Assembly (NCBI GenBank): GCA_037974665.1
Contig: CM075770.1
Coordinates: 65,917,850-65,981,849 of the forward strand
Direction of reading: 5' to 3'
Length of the DNA stretch: 64,000 bases
DNA from: Ehretia macrophylla
Taxonomy: Eukaryota > Streptophyta > Magnoliopsida > Boraginales > Ehretiaceae
Of the stretch, positions 34,339 to 46,500 are shown piece by piece. Every line of letters begins with the position of its first letter. Position 1 is the first letter of the stretch. Position numbers and translations under genes: made by a program. The notes below the pieces were generated by a model, which did not search any database, was not told the origin of the DNA, and worked only from the letters and a program-made list of their open reading frames with translations.

Positions 34339-35387
34339 TTGAATGGTCATTATAGATTATGTGATGATAGTATTATTGATGTTATTGTGTGTTTACTTGC
34401 TCAAAGGATTAAATCCAAGGAGCATAGTGAATACTGTAGAGATCTATCGGATCCTCACTGGGCTTATTTTATATAAGCTCACTCTTTATTATTGCATGCC
34501 TACAGGTGTACTTTCGCAGGATTACAGGTACGTGCCTCCTGAAGAGGAGAATGTGAAAAATGTGCCTTACGTGGATGAGTCTTATGTTCCGGAGTCTTAT
34601 CCTTGATGTTGTATTGTTTTACTATCTTGTAAATTAACTTAGTAGACTTTTATATGCTTTGTAGTTCATAATGTAAAAGATGTTGAAAAGATAATGAATT
34701 AGTTGATGTTGTCTTAGTAGCCTTCCTTTGGTTTATGATTAGGTTGCTAGGTTGGCACAATATGATTTTGTAGTGTATATTAAGGTTCATGTATTATGTT
34801 GGAACGGAGGCATATAACGAGGAATGTCATATTATGATGTATGTTGTTATGTTATTGAGAAGTTGTTTGTTGTACGATTTATGGAGTTGATGTATGATGT
34901 TCCTATAGAGGTTGGTTTAGAGCCTCGTATCCTATTCACTATCGTTATACTACCGAAATTCCGTTGCGTCCTGACTGATCGTAGGTGGGGTCGAGTTGGG
35001 GCATGACAGTCGTCATTTTAATAGCACACGACGTACGATACGGGATGGAAAAATAGAGCAAAAGAAGAAAAGTGGCGCGAAACTGATGAAAACGTTCGAT
35101 TTTGGTCTCCAAAAATGAGTACAACGAGCAAGCTGGCTGCCTCCGTCGTAAAGCTCTCGGAGAGCTTTGCAACGGTATGCTGTGCGCCGCGAAACTCCTT
35201 ATGAATCAAAAGTTATGGTCACCGGAGCGACGGAGACCTGGTCACAGGACCTATGCCCCCGGTTTGCGGGCTCAGCCTCCATGTGAAGCGAAGTTGTTTG
35301 GCCCACGGTGCCGTGAGATTCGATAATAGAAATGTGGTGGATAAAGTATCTTGGCAACCCAAACTGGAGCAAAAAAAATTGAAAAGT

Positions 35388-35506
35388 GGGGTGCAACACG
35401 AGGTCTTCCCAGGGGGTCACCCATCCTAATACTACTCTCGTCCAAGAACGCTTAACTTCGGAGTTCTGATGGGATTCGGTGCATTAGTCCTGGTATGATT
35501 GCACCC
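35388..35506 (-). rRNA. 5S rRNA: 5S rRNA gene, unit 40
   Basis: Full length; T103A, C78T, G66A, G60T, G31A, C18G, G7A. First gene right of LTR insertion 3. Confidence 0.95.
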
Positions 35507-36064
35507 GTCATGTTGAGGGCACAATTCCTTTATCTATTAACGGTTCACAGTCCCAACCTAGAGAGATGGCCCATTCAAAAGGCCCAATAAGCTTAACGAC
35601 AACCCATCGGCTTCAACAACGCAGCATCCTCGCAAGACGTGATATCGACACCTTGTAGGGCCCTCCAATGTCCCGCGAGTAAGTTTGTCGTCCTTTTAAC
35701 CGCTCACGATATACGATCCGGGACAGAAAAACAGAGCAAAAGAAGAAATGTGGCCTGAAACTGATGAAAACATTCAATTTTGGGCTCCAAAAAGGGCACA
35801 GTGAGCAAGTTGGTTGCCCTCGTCGTAGAGCTCTCGGAGAGCTTTGCAACGGTACGCTGTGCTCCGCGAAACTCCTTATGGATCAAAAGTTATGGGCACC
35901 GAAGTGACGGAGACCTGGTCACAAGCCCTACGCCCTGGGTTTGCCGGCCCAGCATCCACGTGAAGCGAAGTTGTTTGGCCCAAGGTGCTGTGGGATTCGA
36001 TAATAGAAATGTGGAGGATAAAGTATCTTGGCAACCCTAACCGGAGCAAAAAAAATTTAAAAAT

Positions 36065-36183
36065 TGGGTGCAACACGAGGACTTCCCAAGGGGTCACCCA
36101 TCCTAGTACTACTCTCGCCCAAGTACGCTTAACTTCGGAGTTCTGATGGGATCCGGTGAATTAGTGCTGGCATGATCACACCC
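36065..36183 (-). rRNA. 5S rRNA: 5S rRNA gene, unit 41
   Basis: Full length; C119A, C95T, G60A, G25T, A13G, C6T. Directly downstream the usual TTTT is replaced by AATTTTTAAATTTTTTT, still T-rich. Confidence 0.94.
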
Positions 36184-36743
36184 GTCATGTTGAGGACACA
36201 ATTCCTATATGTGTTAACGGTTCACAGTCCCAACCTAGAGAAATGACCTATTCAGAAGGCCCAATGGGACTTACGACAACCCATCCGCTTCAACAACGCA
36301 GCATCCTCTCAAGACGTGATATCGATGTGTTGTAGGGCCCTCTAATGTCCCGCAAGTAAGGTTGTCATCCTTTTAACGGCTCACGACGTACGATCAGGGA
36401 TGAAAAAATAGAGTAATAGAAGAAAAGTGGCCCAAAACTGATGAAAATGTTCGATTTTGGGCTCTGAAAATCGGCGCAGCCAAGCTAGCTTGCTGGCCCC
36501 GTCGTTGAGCTCTCGGAGAGCTTCGCAACAATATGCTGTGCGCCACGTAACTCTTTACGTATCAAAAGTTATGGGCACTAGAGCGACGGAGACCTGGTCA
36601 CATGCCCTACGCCCTCAGTTTGCTGGCCCAGCGCACACGTGGAGCGAAGTTGTCTTGCCCAAGGTGCCGTAGGATTCGATAATAGAAATGTGGTGGATAA
36701 AGTATCTTAGCAACCCTAACCGGAGCAAAAAAAATTGAAAAGG

Positions 36744-36862
36744 GGGGTGCAACATGAAGACATCCCAGGGGGTCACCCATCCTAGTACTACTCTCGCCCA
36801 AGCACGCTTAACTTCGGAGTTCTGATGGGATCTGGTGCATTAGTGCCAGTATCATCACACCC
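36744..36862 (-). rRNA. 5S rRNA: 5S rRNA gene, unit 42
   Basis: Full length; G108A, C105T, A101T, G30A, A16G, C15T, C10G, C6T. nt 31-100 are consensus. Confidence 0.95.
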
Positions 36863-37420
36863 GTCAAGTAGAGGGCACAATTCTTTTATGTGTTAACGGT
36901 TCACAGTCCAAACTTAGAGAGATGGCCCATTCAGAAGTCCCAATGGGCCTAACGTCAACCCATCCACTTCAACAACGCAACATCCTCGCAAGACGTGATA
37001 TCGACGCCTTGGAGGGCCCTCAATGTCCCGAGAGTAAAGTTGTCGTCCTTTTAACAGCTTACGACGTACGATCCGGAACGAAAAAATAGAGTAAAAGAAG
37101 AAAAGTGGCCCAAAATTGATGAAAATGTTCGATTTTGGGCTCTGAAAATAGGCGCAGCCAAGCAAGCTTGCTGCCCCCGTCGTTGAGCTCTCGGAGAGCT
37201 TTGCAACGGTATGTTGTGCGCCGCGTAACTCCTTACGGATCAAAAGTTATGGGCACTAGAGTGACGGAGACCTGGTCACAAGCCCTACGCCCTCGATTTG
37301 CTGGCCCAGCCTCCACGTGAAGCGAAGTTGTCTTGCCCAAGGTGCTGTGGGATTCGATAATAGAAATGTGGTGGATAAAGTATCTTGGCATCCGTAACCA
37401 GAGCAAAAAAATTGAAAAGG

Positions 37421-37539
37421 GGGGTGCAACACGAGGGCTTCCCAGGGGGTCAGCCATCCTAGAACTACTCTCGTCCAAGCACGCTTAACTTCAGAGTTCT
37501 GATGGGATCCACTGCATTAGTACTGGTATGATCGTACCC
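37421..37539 (-). rRNA. 5S rRNA: 5S rRNA gene, unit 43
   Basis: Full length; T103C, G87C, A77T, G66A, C47T, C29T, C28G, C18T, G5A. Its downstream spacer is the GGCGCAGCCAAGC subtype, as for unit 42. Confidence 0.94.
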
Positions 37540-38098
37540 GTCATAATAAGGGCACAATTCCTTTATGTGTTAACGGTTGACAGTCCCAGCCATGAGAGAT
37601 GGCCTATTCAAAAGGCCCAATGGGCTTAACGACAACCCATCTGCTTCAACAACGTAGCATCCTCGCAAGACGTGATATCGACGCCTTGTAGGGCCCTCTA
37701 ATGTCCTGCGAGTAAGTTTGTCGTCCTTTTAACCGCTCACGAAGTACGATCCGGGATGGAAAAACAGAGCATAAGAAGAAATGTGGCCCAAAACTGATGA
37801 AATCGTTCGATTTTGGACTCAAAAAACAGGCACAGCGAGCAAGCTGGCTGCCCCCGTCGTAGAGCTCTCGGAGAGCTTTGCAACAGTATGTTGTGCGCCG
37901 CGTAACTCCTTACGGATCAAAAGTTATGGGCACCGGAAAGACAGAGACCTGGTCAGAAGCCCTACGCCCTCGGTTTGCGGGCCCAGCCTCCACGTGAAGC
38001 GAAGTTGTCTTGCCGAAGGTGCCATGGGATTCGATAATAGAAATGTGGTGGATAAAGTATATTGGCATCCCTAACCGGAGCAAAAAAAATTGAAAAGG

Positions 38099-38218
38099 GG
38101 CGTGCAACACGAGGACTTCCCAACGGGGTCACCTATCCTTGTACTACTCTCGCCCAAGCAGGCTTAACTTCGGAGTTATGATGGGATGCGGTGCATTAGT
38201 GCTGGTACGATCGCACCC
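38099..38218 (-). rRNA. 5S rRNA: 5S rRNA gene, unit 44
   Basis: 120 nt: one extra base around nt 94-96. Also C117G, G85A, T79A, G58C, G41T, G31C, A11G. Confidence 0.93.
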
Positions 38219-38777
38219 GTCATGTTGAGGGCACAATTCCTTTATGTGTTAATGGTTCACAGTCCTAGCCTAGAGAGATGGCCCATTCAGAAGGCCCAAT
38301 GGGCTTAACGACAACCCATCAGCTTCAAAAATGCAGCATCCTTGCAAGACGTGATATCGACAGGTGTTAGGGGCCTCTAATGTCCAGCGAGTAAGGTTGT
38401 CGTCCTTTTAACAGCTCATGTCATACGATCCGAGACGGAAAAATAGAGCAAAAGAATATAATTGGTTCGAAACTAATGAAAACGTTCGATTTTGGGCTCC
38501 AAAAATAGGCAAAGCGAGCAAGCTAGCTGCCTCCGTCGTAAAGCTCTCGGAGAGCTTTGCAACGGTCTGCTGTGAGCCGCGTAACTCCTTAAGGATCAAA
38601 AGTTATGGGCACCGGAGCGACGGAGACTTGGTCACAAGCCCTACGCCCTCGGTTTGCTAGCCCAGCCTCCACATGAAGCGAAGTTGTCTTTCCCAAGGTG
38701 CCGTGGCATTCGATAATAGAAATGTGGTGGATAAAGTATCTTGGCAACCCTAACCGGAGCAAAAAAAATTGAAAAGG

Positions 38778-38896
38778 CTGGTGCAACACGAGGACTTCCC
38801 AAGGGGTTACCCATCCTAGTACTACTATCGCCCAAGCACGCTTAACTTCGAAGTTCTAAAGGGATCCGGTGCGTTAGTGTTGGTGTGATCGCATCC
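38778..38896 (-). rRNA. 5S rRNA: 5S rRNA gene, unit 45
   Basis: Full length with 12 changes: C119G, C118A, C95T, G89A, G70T, C46T, C39T, A37T, T24C, G17A, T12C, G3A. Probably decayed. Confidence 0.93.
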
Positions 38897-39455
38897 ATCA
38901 TATTGAGGGCACAATTCCTTTATGTGTTAACGGTTCACAGTCCCAGCGTAGAGAGATGGCCTATTCAAAAGGCCCAATGGGCTTAACGACAACCCATCCA
39001 CTTCAACAATACAGCATCCTCGCAAGATGTGATATCGATGCGTTGTAGGGCCCTCTAATGTCTCGCGAGTAACGTTGTAGTCCTTTTAATAGCTCACGAC
39101 GCACGATCCAGGACAAAAAAATAGGGCAAAAGAAGAAAAGTGGCCCGAAACTAATGAAAACGTTCGATTTTGGGCTCCAAATATGGGCACAGCGAGCAAG
39201 GTGGCTGACCCTGTCATAGAGCTCTCGTAGAGCTTTGCAACAGTATGTTATGCGCCGCGAAACTCCTTACGGATCAAAAGTTATGGTCACCGGAGCGACG
39301 GAGACTTGGTCACAAGCCCTACGCCCTTGGTTTGCCGGCCCAGCCTCCACGTGAAGCGAAGTTGTTTGGCCCAAGGTGCCGTGGGATTCGATAATAGAAA
39401 TGTGGTGGATAGAGTATCTTGGCAACCCTAACCGGAGAACAAAAAATTGAAAAGG

Positions 39456-39574
39456 GGCGTGCAACACGAGGACATCCCAAGGGTTCACCCATCCTAGTAC
39501 TACTCTCGCCCAAGCACGCTTAACTTCGGAGTTCTGATGGGATCCGATGCATTAGTGCTGGTATGATCGCACCC
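39456..39574 (-). rRNA. 5S rRNA: 5S rRNA gene, unit 46
   Basis: Full length; C117G, A101T, C95T, C91A, C28T. nt 29-90 consensus. Confidence 0.95.
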
Positions 39575-40133
39575 GTCATGTTGATGGAAAAATTCCTTTA
39601 TGTATTAACGATTCACAGTCCCAACCTGGAGAGATGGCCCATTCAAAAGGTCCAATGGGCTTAACGACAACCCATCTGCTTCAACAACGCTGCGTCCTCG
39701 CAAGACGTGGTATCGACGACTTGTAGGGCCCTTCAATGTCCCGCGAATAAGGTTGTCGTCCTTTTAACCGCACATGACGTACGATCCGGGACGGAAAAAC
39801 ATAGCAAAAGAAGAAATGTGGCCCGAAACTGATGAAAACATTCGATTTCGGGCTCCAAAAAGGGCACAGCAAGCAAGCTGCCTGCCCTCGTCGTAGAGCT
39901 CTCAGAGAGCTTTGCAACGTTATGTTGTGCGCCGCGAAACTCCTTACGGATCAAAAGTTATGGGCACTGGAGTGACGGAGACCTGGTCACAAGTCCTACG
40001 CCCTTGGTTTGCCGGCCCAGCCTCCACGTGAAGCGAAGTTCTTTGGCCCAAGGTGCTGTGGGATTCGATAATAGAAATGTGGTGGATAAAGTATCTTGGC
40101 AACCCTAACCGGAGCAAAAAAAAGTTGAAAAGG

Positions 40134-40252
40134 GGGGTGCAATACGAGGACTTCCCAGGGGGTCACCCATCCCAATACTACTCTCGCCCAAGCACGCTCA
40201 ACTTCGGAGTTCTGAGGGGATCCGGTGCATTAGTGCTGGTATGATCACACCC
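40134..40252 (-). rRNA. 5S rRNA: 5S rRNA gene, unit 47
   Basis: Full length; G110A, A80G, C78T, A54G (box A), A37C, C6T. Confidence 0.95.
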
Positions 40253-40794
40253 GCCATGTTGAGGGCACAATTCCTTTATGTGTTAACGGTTCACAGTCCC
40301 AGCCTAGAGAGATGGCCCATTCAAATGGCCCAATGGGCTTAACGACAACCCAACTGCTTCAACAACGTAGCATCCTCGCAAGACGTGATATCGACAGCTT
40401 GTAGCAAGTAAGGTTGTCGTCCTTTTAACAGGTCACGACGTACGATCCGGGACGGAAAAATAGAGCGAAAGAAGAAAATTGGTCCGAAACTGATGAAAAT
40501 GTTAGAATTTGGGCTCCAAAAAGGGGCAAAGCAAGCAAACTAGCTGCCTCCGTCGTAGAGCTCTCGGAGAGCTTTCCAACGGTATGCTGTGAGCCGCGTA
40601 ACTCCTCAAGGATCAAAAGTTATGGGCATCGGAGCGACGGAGACATTGTCACAAGCCCTACGCCCTTAGTTTTCTAGCCCAGCCTCCACATGAAGCGAAG
40701 TTGTGTTGCCCAAGGTTCCGTGGGATTCGATAATGGAAATGTGGTGGATAAAGTATCTTGGCAACCCTAACCGGAACAAAAAAAATTGAAAAGG

Positions 40795-40913
40795 GTGGTG
40801 CAACACGAGGACTTCCCAAGGGGTCACCCATCCTAGTACTACTGTCGCCCAAGCACGCTTAACTTCGGAGTTCTGATGGGATCCAGTGCATTAGTGCTGG
40901 TATGATCGGACTG
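40795..40913 (-). rRNA. 5S rRNA: 5S rRNA gene, unit 48
   Basis: Full length; C118A, C95T, G70C, C29T, G5C, G2A, G1C. The 5' end begins CAGTCC rather than GGGTGC, so the terminal stem is disrupted. The downstream spacer lacks about 17 bp near 40,400. Confidence 0.94.
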
Positions 40914-41459
40914 GTCATGTTGAGGGCACAATTCTTTTATGTGTTAACGGTTCACAGTCCCAGCCTAGAGAGATAGCCCAATGAGCTTAACGACAACCCA
41001 TCCGCTTCAACAACGCAGCATCCTCAGAAGACGCGATATCAACGCATTGTAGGACCCTCTAATGCCCCGCGAGTAAGGTTGTTGTCATTTTAACAACTCA
41101 CGACGTACGATCCGGGACCAAAAAACAGAGCAAAAGAAGAAAACTGGCCCAAAATTGATGAAAATGTTTGATTTTGGACTCCAAAAATGGGCACAACAAG
41201 CAAGCTAGCTGCCCCCGTCGTAGAGCTCTTGGAGAGCTTTGCAACGGTATGCTGTTCGCTGCGAAAATCTTTACGGATCAAAAGTTATGGGCACCGGAGC
41301 GATGGAGACCTAGTCACAAGACCTACGCTCTCGGTTTGCCGGCCCAGCCTCCACGTGAAGCGAAGTTGTCTTGCCCAAGTTGCTGTGGGATTCGGTAATA
41401 GAAATGTGGTGGATAAAACATCTTGGCAACCCTAAACGGGGCAAAAAAAATTGAAAAGG

Positions 41460-41578
41460 GGGTTGCAACACGAGGACTTCCCAGGGGGACACACATCCTA
41501 GTACTACTCTCGCCCAAGCACGCTTAACTTTGGAGTTCTGATGGGATCCAGTGCATTAGTGCTGGTACGATCGCACCC
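41460..41578 (-). rRNA. 5S rRNA: 5S rRNA gene, unit 49
   Basis: Full length; C116A, A90T, G86T, G48A, C29T, A11G. Confidence 0.95.
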
Positions 41579-42137
41579 GTCATGTTGAGGGCACAATTCC
41601 TTTATGTGTTAACGGTTCACAGTCCCAGCCTAGAGAGATGGCCCATTCAAAAGGCCCAATAGGCTTAACAACAACCCATCTGCTTCAACAACGCAGCATC
41701 CTCGCAAGACGTGATATCGACGCATTGTAAGGCCGTCTAATATCTCGCGAGTAAGGTTGTCGTCCATTTAACAGTTCACGACGTACGATCCGGGATGAAA
41801 AAATAGAGCAAAAGAGGAAAAGTGGCCCAAAATTAATGAAAACGTTCGATTTTGGCTCCAAAAATGGGCACAGCGAGAAAGCTCGCTGCCCCTGTCGTAG
41901 AGCTCTTGGACAGCTTTGAAACGGTATGCTGTGCGCCGCGTAATTCATTACGGATCAAAAGTTATTGGCACCGGAGCAACGGAGACCTGGTCACAAGCCC
42001 TACGCCCTCAGTTTGTGGGTCCAGCCTCCACGTGAAGCGAAGTTGTCTTGCCCAAGGTGCCGTGGGATTCAATAATAAAAATGTGGTGGATAAAGTATCT
42101 TGGCAACCCTAACCGGAGAAAAAAAAAATTGAAAAGG

Positions 42138-42256
42138 GGGGTGTAACACGAGGACTTCCCAGGGGGTCACCCATCCTAGTACTACTCTTGCCCAAGCACG
42201 CTTAACTTCGGAGTTCTGATGGGATCCGGTGCATTAATGCTGGTATGATCGCACCC
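42138..42256 (-). rRNA. 5S rRNA: 5S rRNA gene, unit 50
   Basis: Full length; only G113A, G68A, C20T. One of the closest copies to consensus, lying next to the truncated unit 51. Confidence 0.96.
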
Positions 42257-42374
42257 GTCATGTTGAGGGCACAATTCCTTTATGTGTTAACGATTCACAG
42301 TCCCAGCCAAGAGAGATGGCCCATTCAGAAGGCCCAAGGGTCTTAACGACAACCCATCCGCTTCAACAACGCAG

Positions 42375-42459
42375 CATCCTAGTACTACTCTTACCCAAGA
42401 ACACTTAACTTCGGAGTTCTGATGGGATCCGGTGCATTAATACTGGTATGATCACACCC
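42375..42459 (-). pseudogene. 5S rRNA: 5S rRNA pseudogene, unit 51 (3' truncated)
   Basis: Only nt 1-85 remain. The gene breaks at CATCCT inside box C and continues directly into spacer that normally reads GCAGCATCCTCGC. About 474 bp (the 3' end of the gene, terminator and most of the spacer) are missing. Remaining changes: G68A, C67T, G60T, C57T, C20T, C18T, C6T. Without box C and terminator it cannot make normal 5S rRNA. Confidence 0.93.
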
Positions 42460-43019
42460 GTCATGTTGAGGGCACAATTCCTTTATATGTTAACGGTTCA
42501 CAGTCCCAGCCTAGAGAGATTGCCCATTCAAAAGGGCCAATGGGCTTAAAGACAATCCATCCGCTTTAACAACGCAGCATTCTAGCAAGACGTGATATCG
42601 ACGCATTGTAGAGCACTATAATATCCCGCGAGTAAAGTTGTCGTCCTTTTAAGGGCTCACGACGTACGATCCGGGATGGAAAAACAGAGCAAAAGAAGAA
42701 AAGTGGCCAGAAACTGAAGAAAATGTTAGATTTTGGGCTCTGAAAATCTGTGCAGTCAAGCAGGCTTGCTGCCCCCGTCATAGAGCTCTCGGAGAGCTTT
42801 GCAACGGTAAGATGTGCGTCGCGTAACTCCTTACGGATCAAAAGTTATGGGCACTGGAGCGACGGAGACCTAGTCATAAGCCCTACGCCCTCGGTTTTCT
42901 GGCCCAGCCTCCACGTGAAGTGAAGTTGTCTTGCCCAAGGGGCCATGGGATTCGATAATAGAAATGTGGTGCATAAAGTATCTTGGCAACCCTAACCGGA
43001 GCAAAAAAAATTGAAAAGG

Positions 43020-43138
43020 GTGGTGCAACATGAGGACTTTCCAGGGTGTCACCCATCCTAGTACTACTCTCACCTAAGCACGCTTAACTTCGGAGTTCTG
43101 ATGGGATCCGGTCCATTAGTGCTGGTATGATCGCACTC
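43020..43138 (-). rRNA. 5S rRNA: 5S rRNA gene, unit 52
   Basis: Full length; C118A, G108A, G99A, C92A, C67T, G64A, C26G, G2A. Confidence 0.94.
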
Positions 43139-43696
43139 GTTATGTTGAGGACACAATTTCTTTATGTGTTAACGGTTCACAATCCCAGCCTAGAGAGATG
43201 GCCCATTTAGAAGGCTTAATGGGCTTAACGACAACCCATCCTCTTCAACAACGCAGCATCCTCGCAGGACATGATATCAACGCATTGTACGGCCCTCTAA
43301 TGTCCTGCGAGTAAGGTTGTCGTCCTTTTAACAGCTCATGACGTACGATCCATGATAGAAAAATAGAGTAAAAGAAGAAAAGTGGCCTGAAACGGAAGAA
43401 AACGTTCGATTTTGGGCTCCAAAAAGGGGCACAGCGAGCAAGGTAGCTGCCCGCGTCGTAGATCTCTCGAAGAGCTTTGCAACGGTATGATGTGGGCCGC
43501 GTAACTCCTTACGGATCAAAAGTTATGGGCACCGTAGCGACGGAGACCTGGTCACAAGCCCTACGCCCTCTGTTTGCGGGCCCAACCTCCACGTGAAGCG
43601 ATGTTGTCTTGCCCAAGGTGCCATGGGATATGATAATAGAAATGTGGTGGATAAAATATCTTGGCAACCTTAACCGGAGCAAAAAATTTTGAAAAG

Positions 43697-43815
43697 AGGG
43701 TGCAACACGAGGACCTCCTAGGGGGTCACCCATCCAAGTACTTCTCTCGCCCAAGCACGCTTCACTTCGGAGTTCTGATGGGATCCGGTGCATTAGTACT
43801 GGTATGATCGCGCCC
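43697..43815 (-). rRNA. 5S rRNA: 5S rRNA gene, unit 53
   Basis: Full length; C119T, A101G, G97A, A80T, T73A, T53G (box A), C18T, T4C. Confidence 0.94.
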
Positions 43816-44370
43816 ATCATGTTAAGGGCACAATTTCATTATGTGTTAACGGTTCACAGTCACAGCCAAGAGAGATGGCCTATTCAAAAGGCCCAATAGG
43901 CTTAACAACATCCCATCTGCTTCAAAAATGTAGCATCCTCGCAAGACATGATATCGATGCGTTGTAAGGCGCTCTAAGATCTCGCGAGTAAGGTTGTCGT
44001 CCTTTTAACAGCTCACGACATACGACCCGGGACGGAAAAATAGAGCAAAAATAGGAAAAGTGGCCCGAAACTGATGAAAACATTCCATTTTGGCCTTCAA
44101 AAAGGACACTGCTAGCAAGCTAGATGCCCCCGTCGTAGAGCTCTCGAAGAGCTTTCCAACGGTATACTGTGCACTGCGTAATTCCTTACGGATCTAAAGT
44201 TATGGGCAGCGGAGCGACGGAGACCTGGTCACAAGTCCTACACCCTCGGTTTGTGAGCCCAGCCTCCAAGTGAAGCGAAGTTGTCTTGCCCAAGGTGCCG
44301 TGGGATTCGATAATTGAATTGTGGTGGATAAAGTATCTTGGCAACCCTAACCGCAGCAAAAAAAATTGAA

Positions 44371-44485
44371 GTGCATCACGAGGACTTCCTAGGGGTCACC
44401 CATCCTAGTACTACTCTCTCCCAAGCAGGCTTAACTTCCGAGTTGTGATGGGATCCGATGCATTCGTGCTGGTATGATCGAACAC
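44371..44485 (-). rRNA. 5S rRNA: 5S rRNA gene, unit 54 (3' end lost)
   Basis: 115 nt: the last three C residues and the adjoining CC-TT are missing, and one C of nt 91-95 is deleted. Also T111A, G97A, C67A, G58C, C47G, G41C, C28T, T21G, G5T, G2T. The long T-run remains 5 bases past the gene. Probably not functional. Confidence 0.9.
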
Positions 44486-45044
44486 ATCATGTTGAGGGCA
44501 CAATTCCTTTATATGTTAACGGTTCACAGTCCCAGCCTAGAGAGATGGCCCATTCAGAAGGCACAATGGGCATAACGACAACACATCCGCTTCAACAACG
44601 CTGCATTCTTGCAAGACGTGATATCGACGCGTTGTATGGCCCTCTAATGTCCCGCAAGTAAGGTTGTCAACCTTTTAATAGCTCTCAACATACGATCAAG
44701 GATGAAAAAACATAGCAAAAGAAGAAAAGTGGCCTGAAACTGATGAAAATGTTCAATTTCGAGCTCCAAAAATGGGCACAGTGAGTAAGCTAGCAGCCCC
44801 CGTCGTAGAGCTCTCAGAGGGCTTTACAACGGTATGCTATGCGCCGCGTAACGCCTTACTGATCAAAAGTTATGGGCACCGGAGCGACGGAGACCTGGTC
44901 ACAAGCTCTACGCCCTCGGTTTGCGGGCCTGCCCTCCACGTGAAGTAAAGTTGTCTTGCCCAAGGTGCGGTGGGATTTGATAATAGAAAAGTGGTGGATA
45001 AAGTATCTTGGCAACCCTAACCGGAGCAAAAATATTTGAAAAGG

Positions 45045-45163
45045 GGGGTGCAACACGAGGACTTCCCAGGGGGTCACCCAACCTTGTACTACTCTCGCCC
45101 AAGCACGCTTAACTTTGGAGTTGTGATGGGATCTTGTGCATTAGTTCTGGTATGATCGCACTC
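45045..45163 (-). rRNA. 5S rRNA: 5S rRNA gene, unit 55
   Basis: Full length; A83T, T79A, G48A, G41C, G30A, C29A, C18A, G2A. Box A consensus. Confidence 0.94.
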
Positions 45164-45705
45164 GTCATGTTGAGGGCACAATTCCTTTATGTGTTAACGG
45201 TTCACAGTCCTAGCCTAGAGAGATGGCCTATTCAGTAGGCCCAATGGGCTTAACGACAACCCATCCGATTCAACAATGCAGCATCCTCGCAAGACGTGAT
45301 ATCGACGGGTTGTAGGGCCCTCTAATGCCCCGCGAGTAACGTTGTCATCCTTTTAATAGCTCACGACGTAAGATCCGGGACAGAAAAACAGAGCAAAAGA
45401 AGAAATGTGGCCCGAAACTGAAGAAAACATTCGATTTTGGGCTCCAATAACGGGCAAAGCAAGCAAGCTAGCTGCCTCCGTCGTAGAGCTCTCGAAGAGC
45501 TTTGAAACAGTATGTTGTGCGCCGGGTAACTTCTTACGGATCAAAAGTTATGGGCACTGGAGCGACGGAGACCTGATCACAAGCCATACACCCTTTGTTT
45601 GCTGGCCCAGCCTCCACGTGAAGCGAAGTTGTCTTGCCCAAGGTGCCGCGGGATTCGATAAAGTATCTTGGCAACCCTAACCGGAGCAAAAACACATTGA
45701 AAAGG

Positions 45706-45823
45706 GTGGTGCAACACGAGGACTTCCCAAGGGTCACCCATCCTAGTACTACTCTCGACCAAGCACGCTTAACTTCGGAATTCTAATGGGATCCATCACA
45801 TTTGTGCTGGTATGATCGCACCC
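45706..45823 (-). rRNA. 5S rRNA: 5S rRNA gene, unit 56
   Basis: 118 nt: one C of nt 91-95 missing. Unusual clustered change at nt 21-29 (C29T, C28A, A27G, C26T, T21A) replaces the conserved TAATGCACC. Also C118A, G66T, C44T, C39T. The downstream spacer lacks about 17 bp. Confidence 0.92.
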
Positions 45824-46381
45824 GTCATGTTGAGGGCACAATTCCTTTATGTGTTAACGGTTCACAGTCCTAGCCTAGAGAGATGGCCCATTCAGAAGGC
45901 CCAATGGGCTTAACGACTGCCCATCCGCTTCAACAACGCAGCATCCTCGCAAGACGTGATATAGACACGGTTTAAGGCCCTCTAATGTCCCTCGAGTAAA
46001 GTTGTCATCCTTTTAACAGCCCACGAAGTACGATCGGGGATGAAAAAACAGAGCAAAGGAAGAAATGTGGCCCGAAACTGAAGAAAACATTCGATTTTTG
46101 GTTCCAAAATGGGGCTCATTGAGCAAGCTAGCGGCCCCCGCCGTAGAGCTCTTGGAGAGCTTTGTAACAGTATGATGTGCACCGCGTAACTCCTTACAGA
46201 TCAAAAGTTATGGGCACCGATGCGACGGAGACCTGGTCACAAGCTCTACGCCCTCGGTTTGTGGGCCCAGCCTCCACGTGAAGCGAAGTTGTCTTGCCCA
46301 CGGTGCCGGGGATTCGATAATAGAAATGTGGTGGATAACGTATCTTGGCAACCTTAACCGGAGCAAATAAAATTGAAAAGG

Positions 46382-46500
46382 GGGGTGCAACATGAGGACT
46401 TCCCAAGGCGTCACCCATCCTAGTACTACCCTCGCCCAAGCACGCTTAACTTCGGAGTTCTGATGGGATCCCGTGCATTAGTGCTGGTATGATCGCACCC
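46382..46500 (-). rRNA. 5S rRNA: 5S rRNA gene, unit 57
   Basis: Full length; G108A, C95T, C92G, A71G, C29G. Box A consensus. Confidence 0.95.

Larger units (their letters stand above)
32572..35008 (+). mobile_element. LTR insertion 3, probable solo LTR (Ty3/gypsy-like)
   Basis: A 2437-bp block with ends TGTGAAACCCCACTTT and GTTGGGGCATGACA, flanked by GTCAT (32567-32571) and GTCGT (35009-35013), a 5-bp duplication with one transition. Removing it restores the spacer upstream of unit 39. The 3' end closely matches that of LTR 1 (GTTGGGGCATGACA). It holds a TGATT-rich simple tract (34021-34060), the shared block (34153-34338) and, further on, TCACTGGGC, AGCTCAC and ACAGGTAC landmarks (about 34,455-34,530), a pattern I associate with plant Ty3/gypsy LTRs. 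No coding domain or second LTR is visible. Confidence 0.75.

Noticed and set aside
34343..34606. 87-codon open frame inside LTR 3
   Set aside because: No recognisable domain, AT-rich, and it overlaps LTR landmark sequence shared with the other elements.
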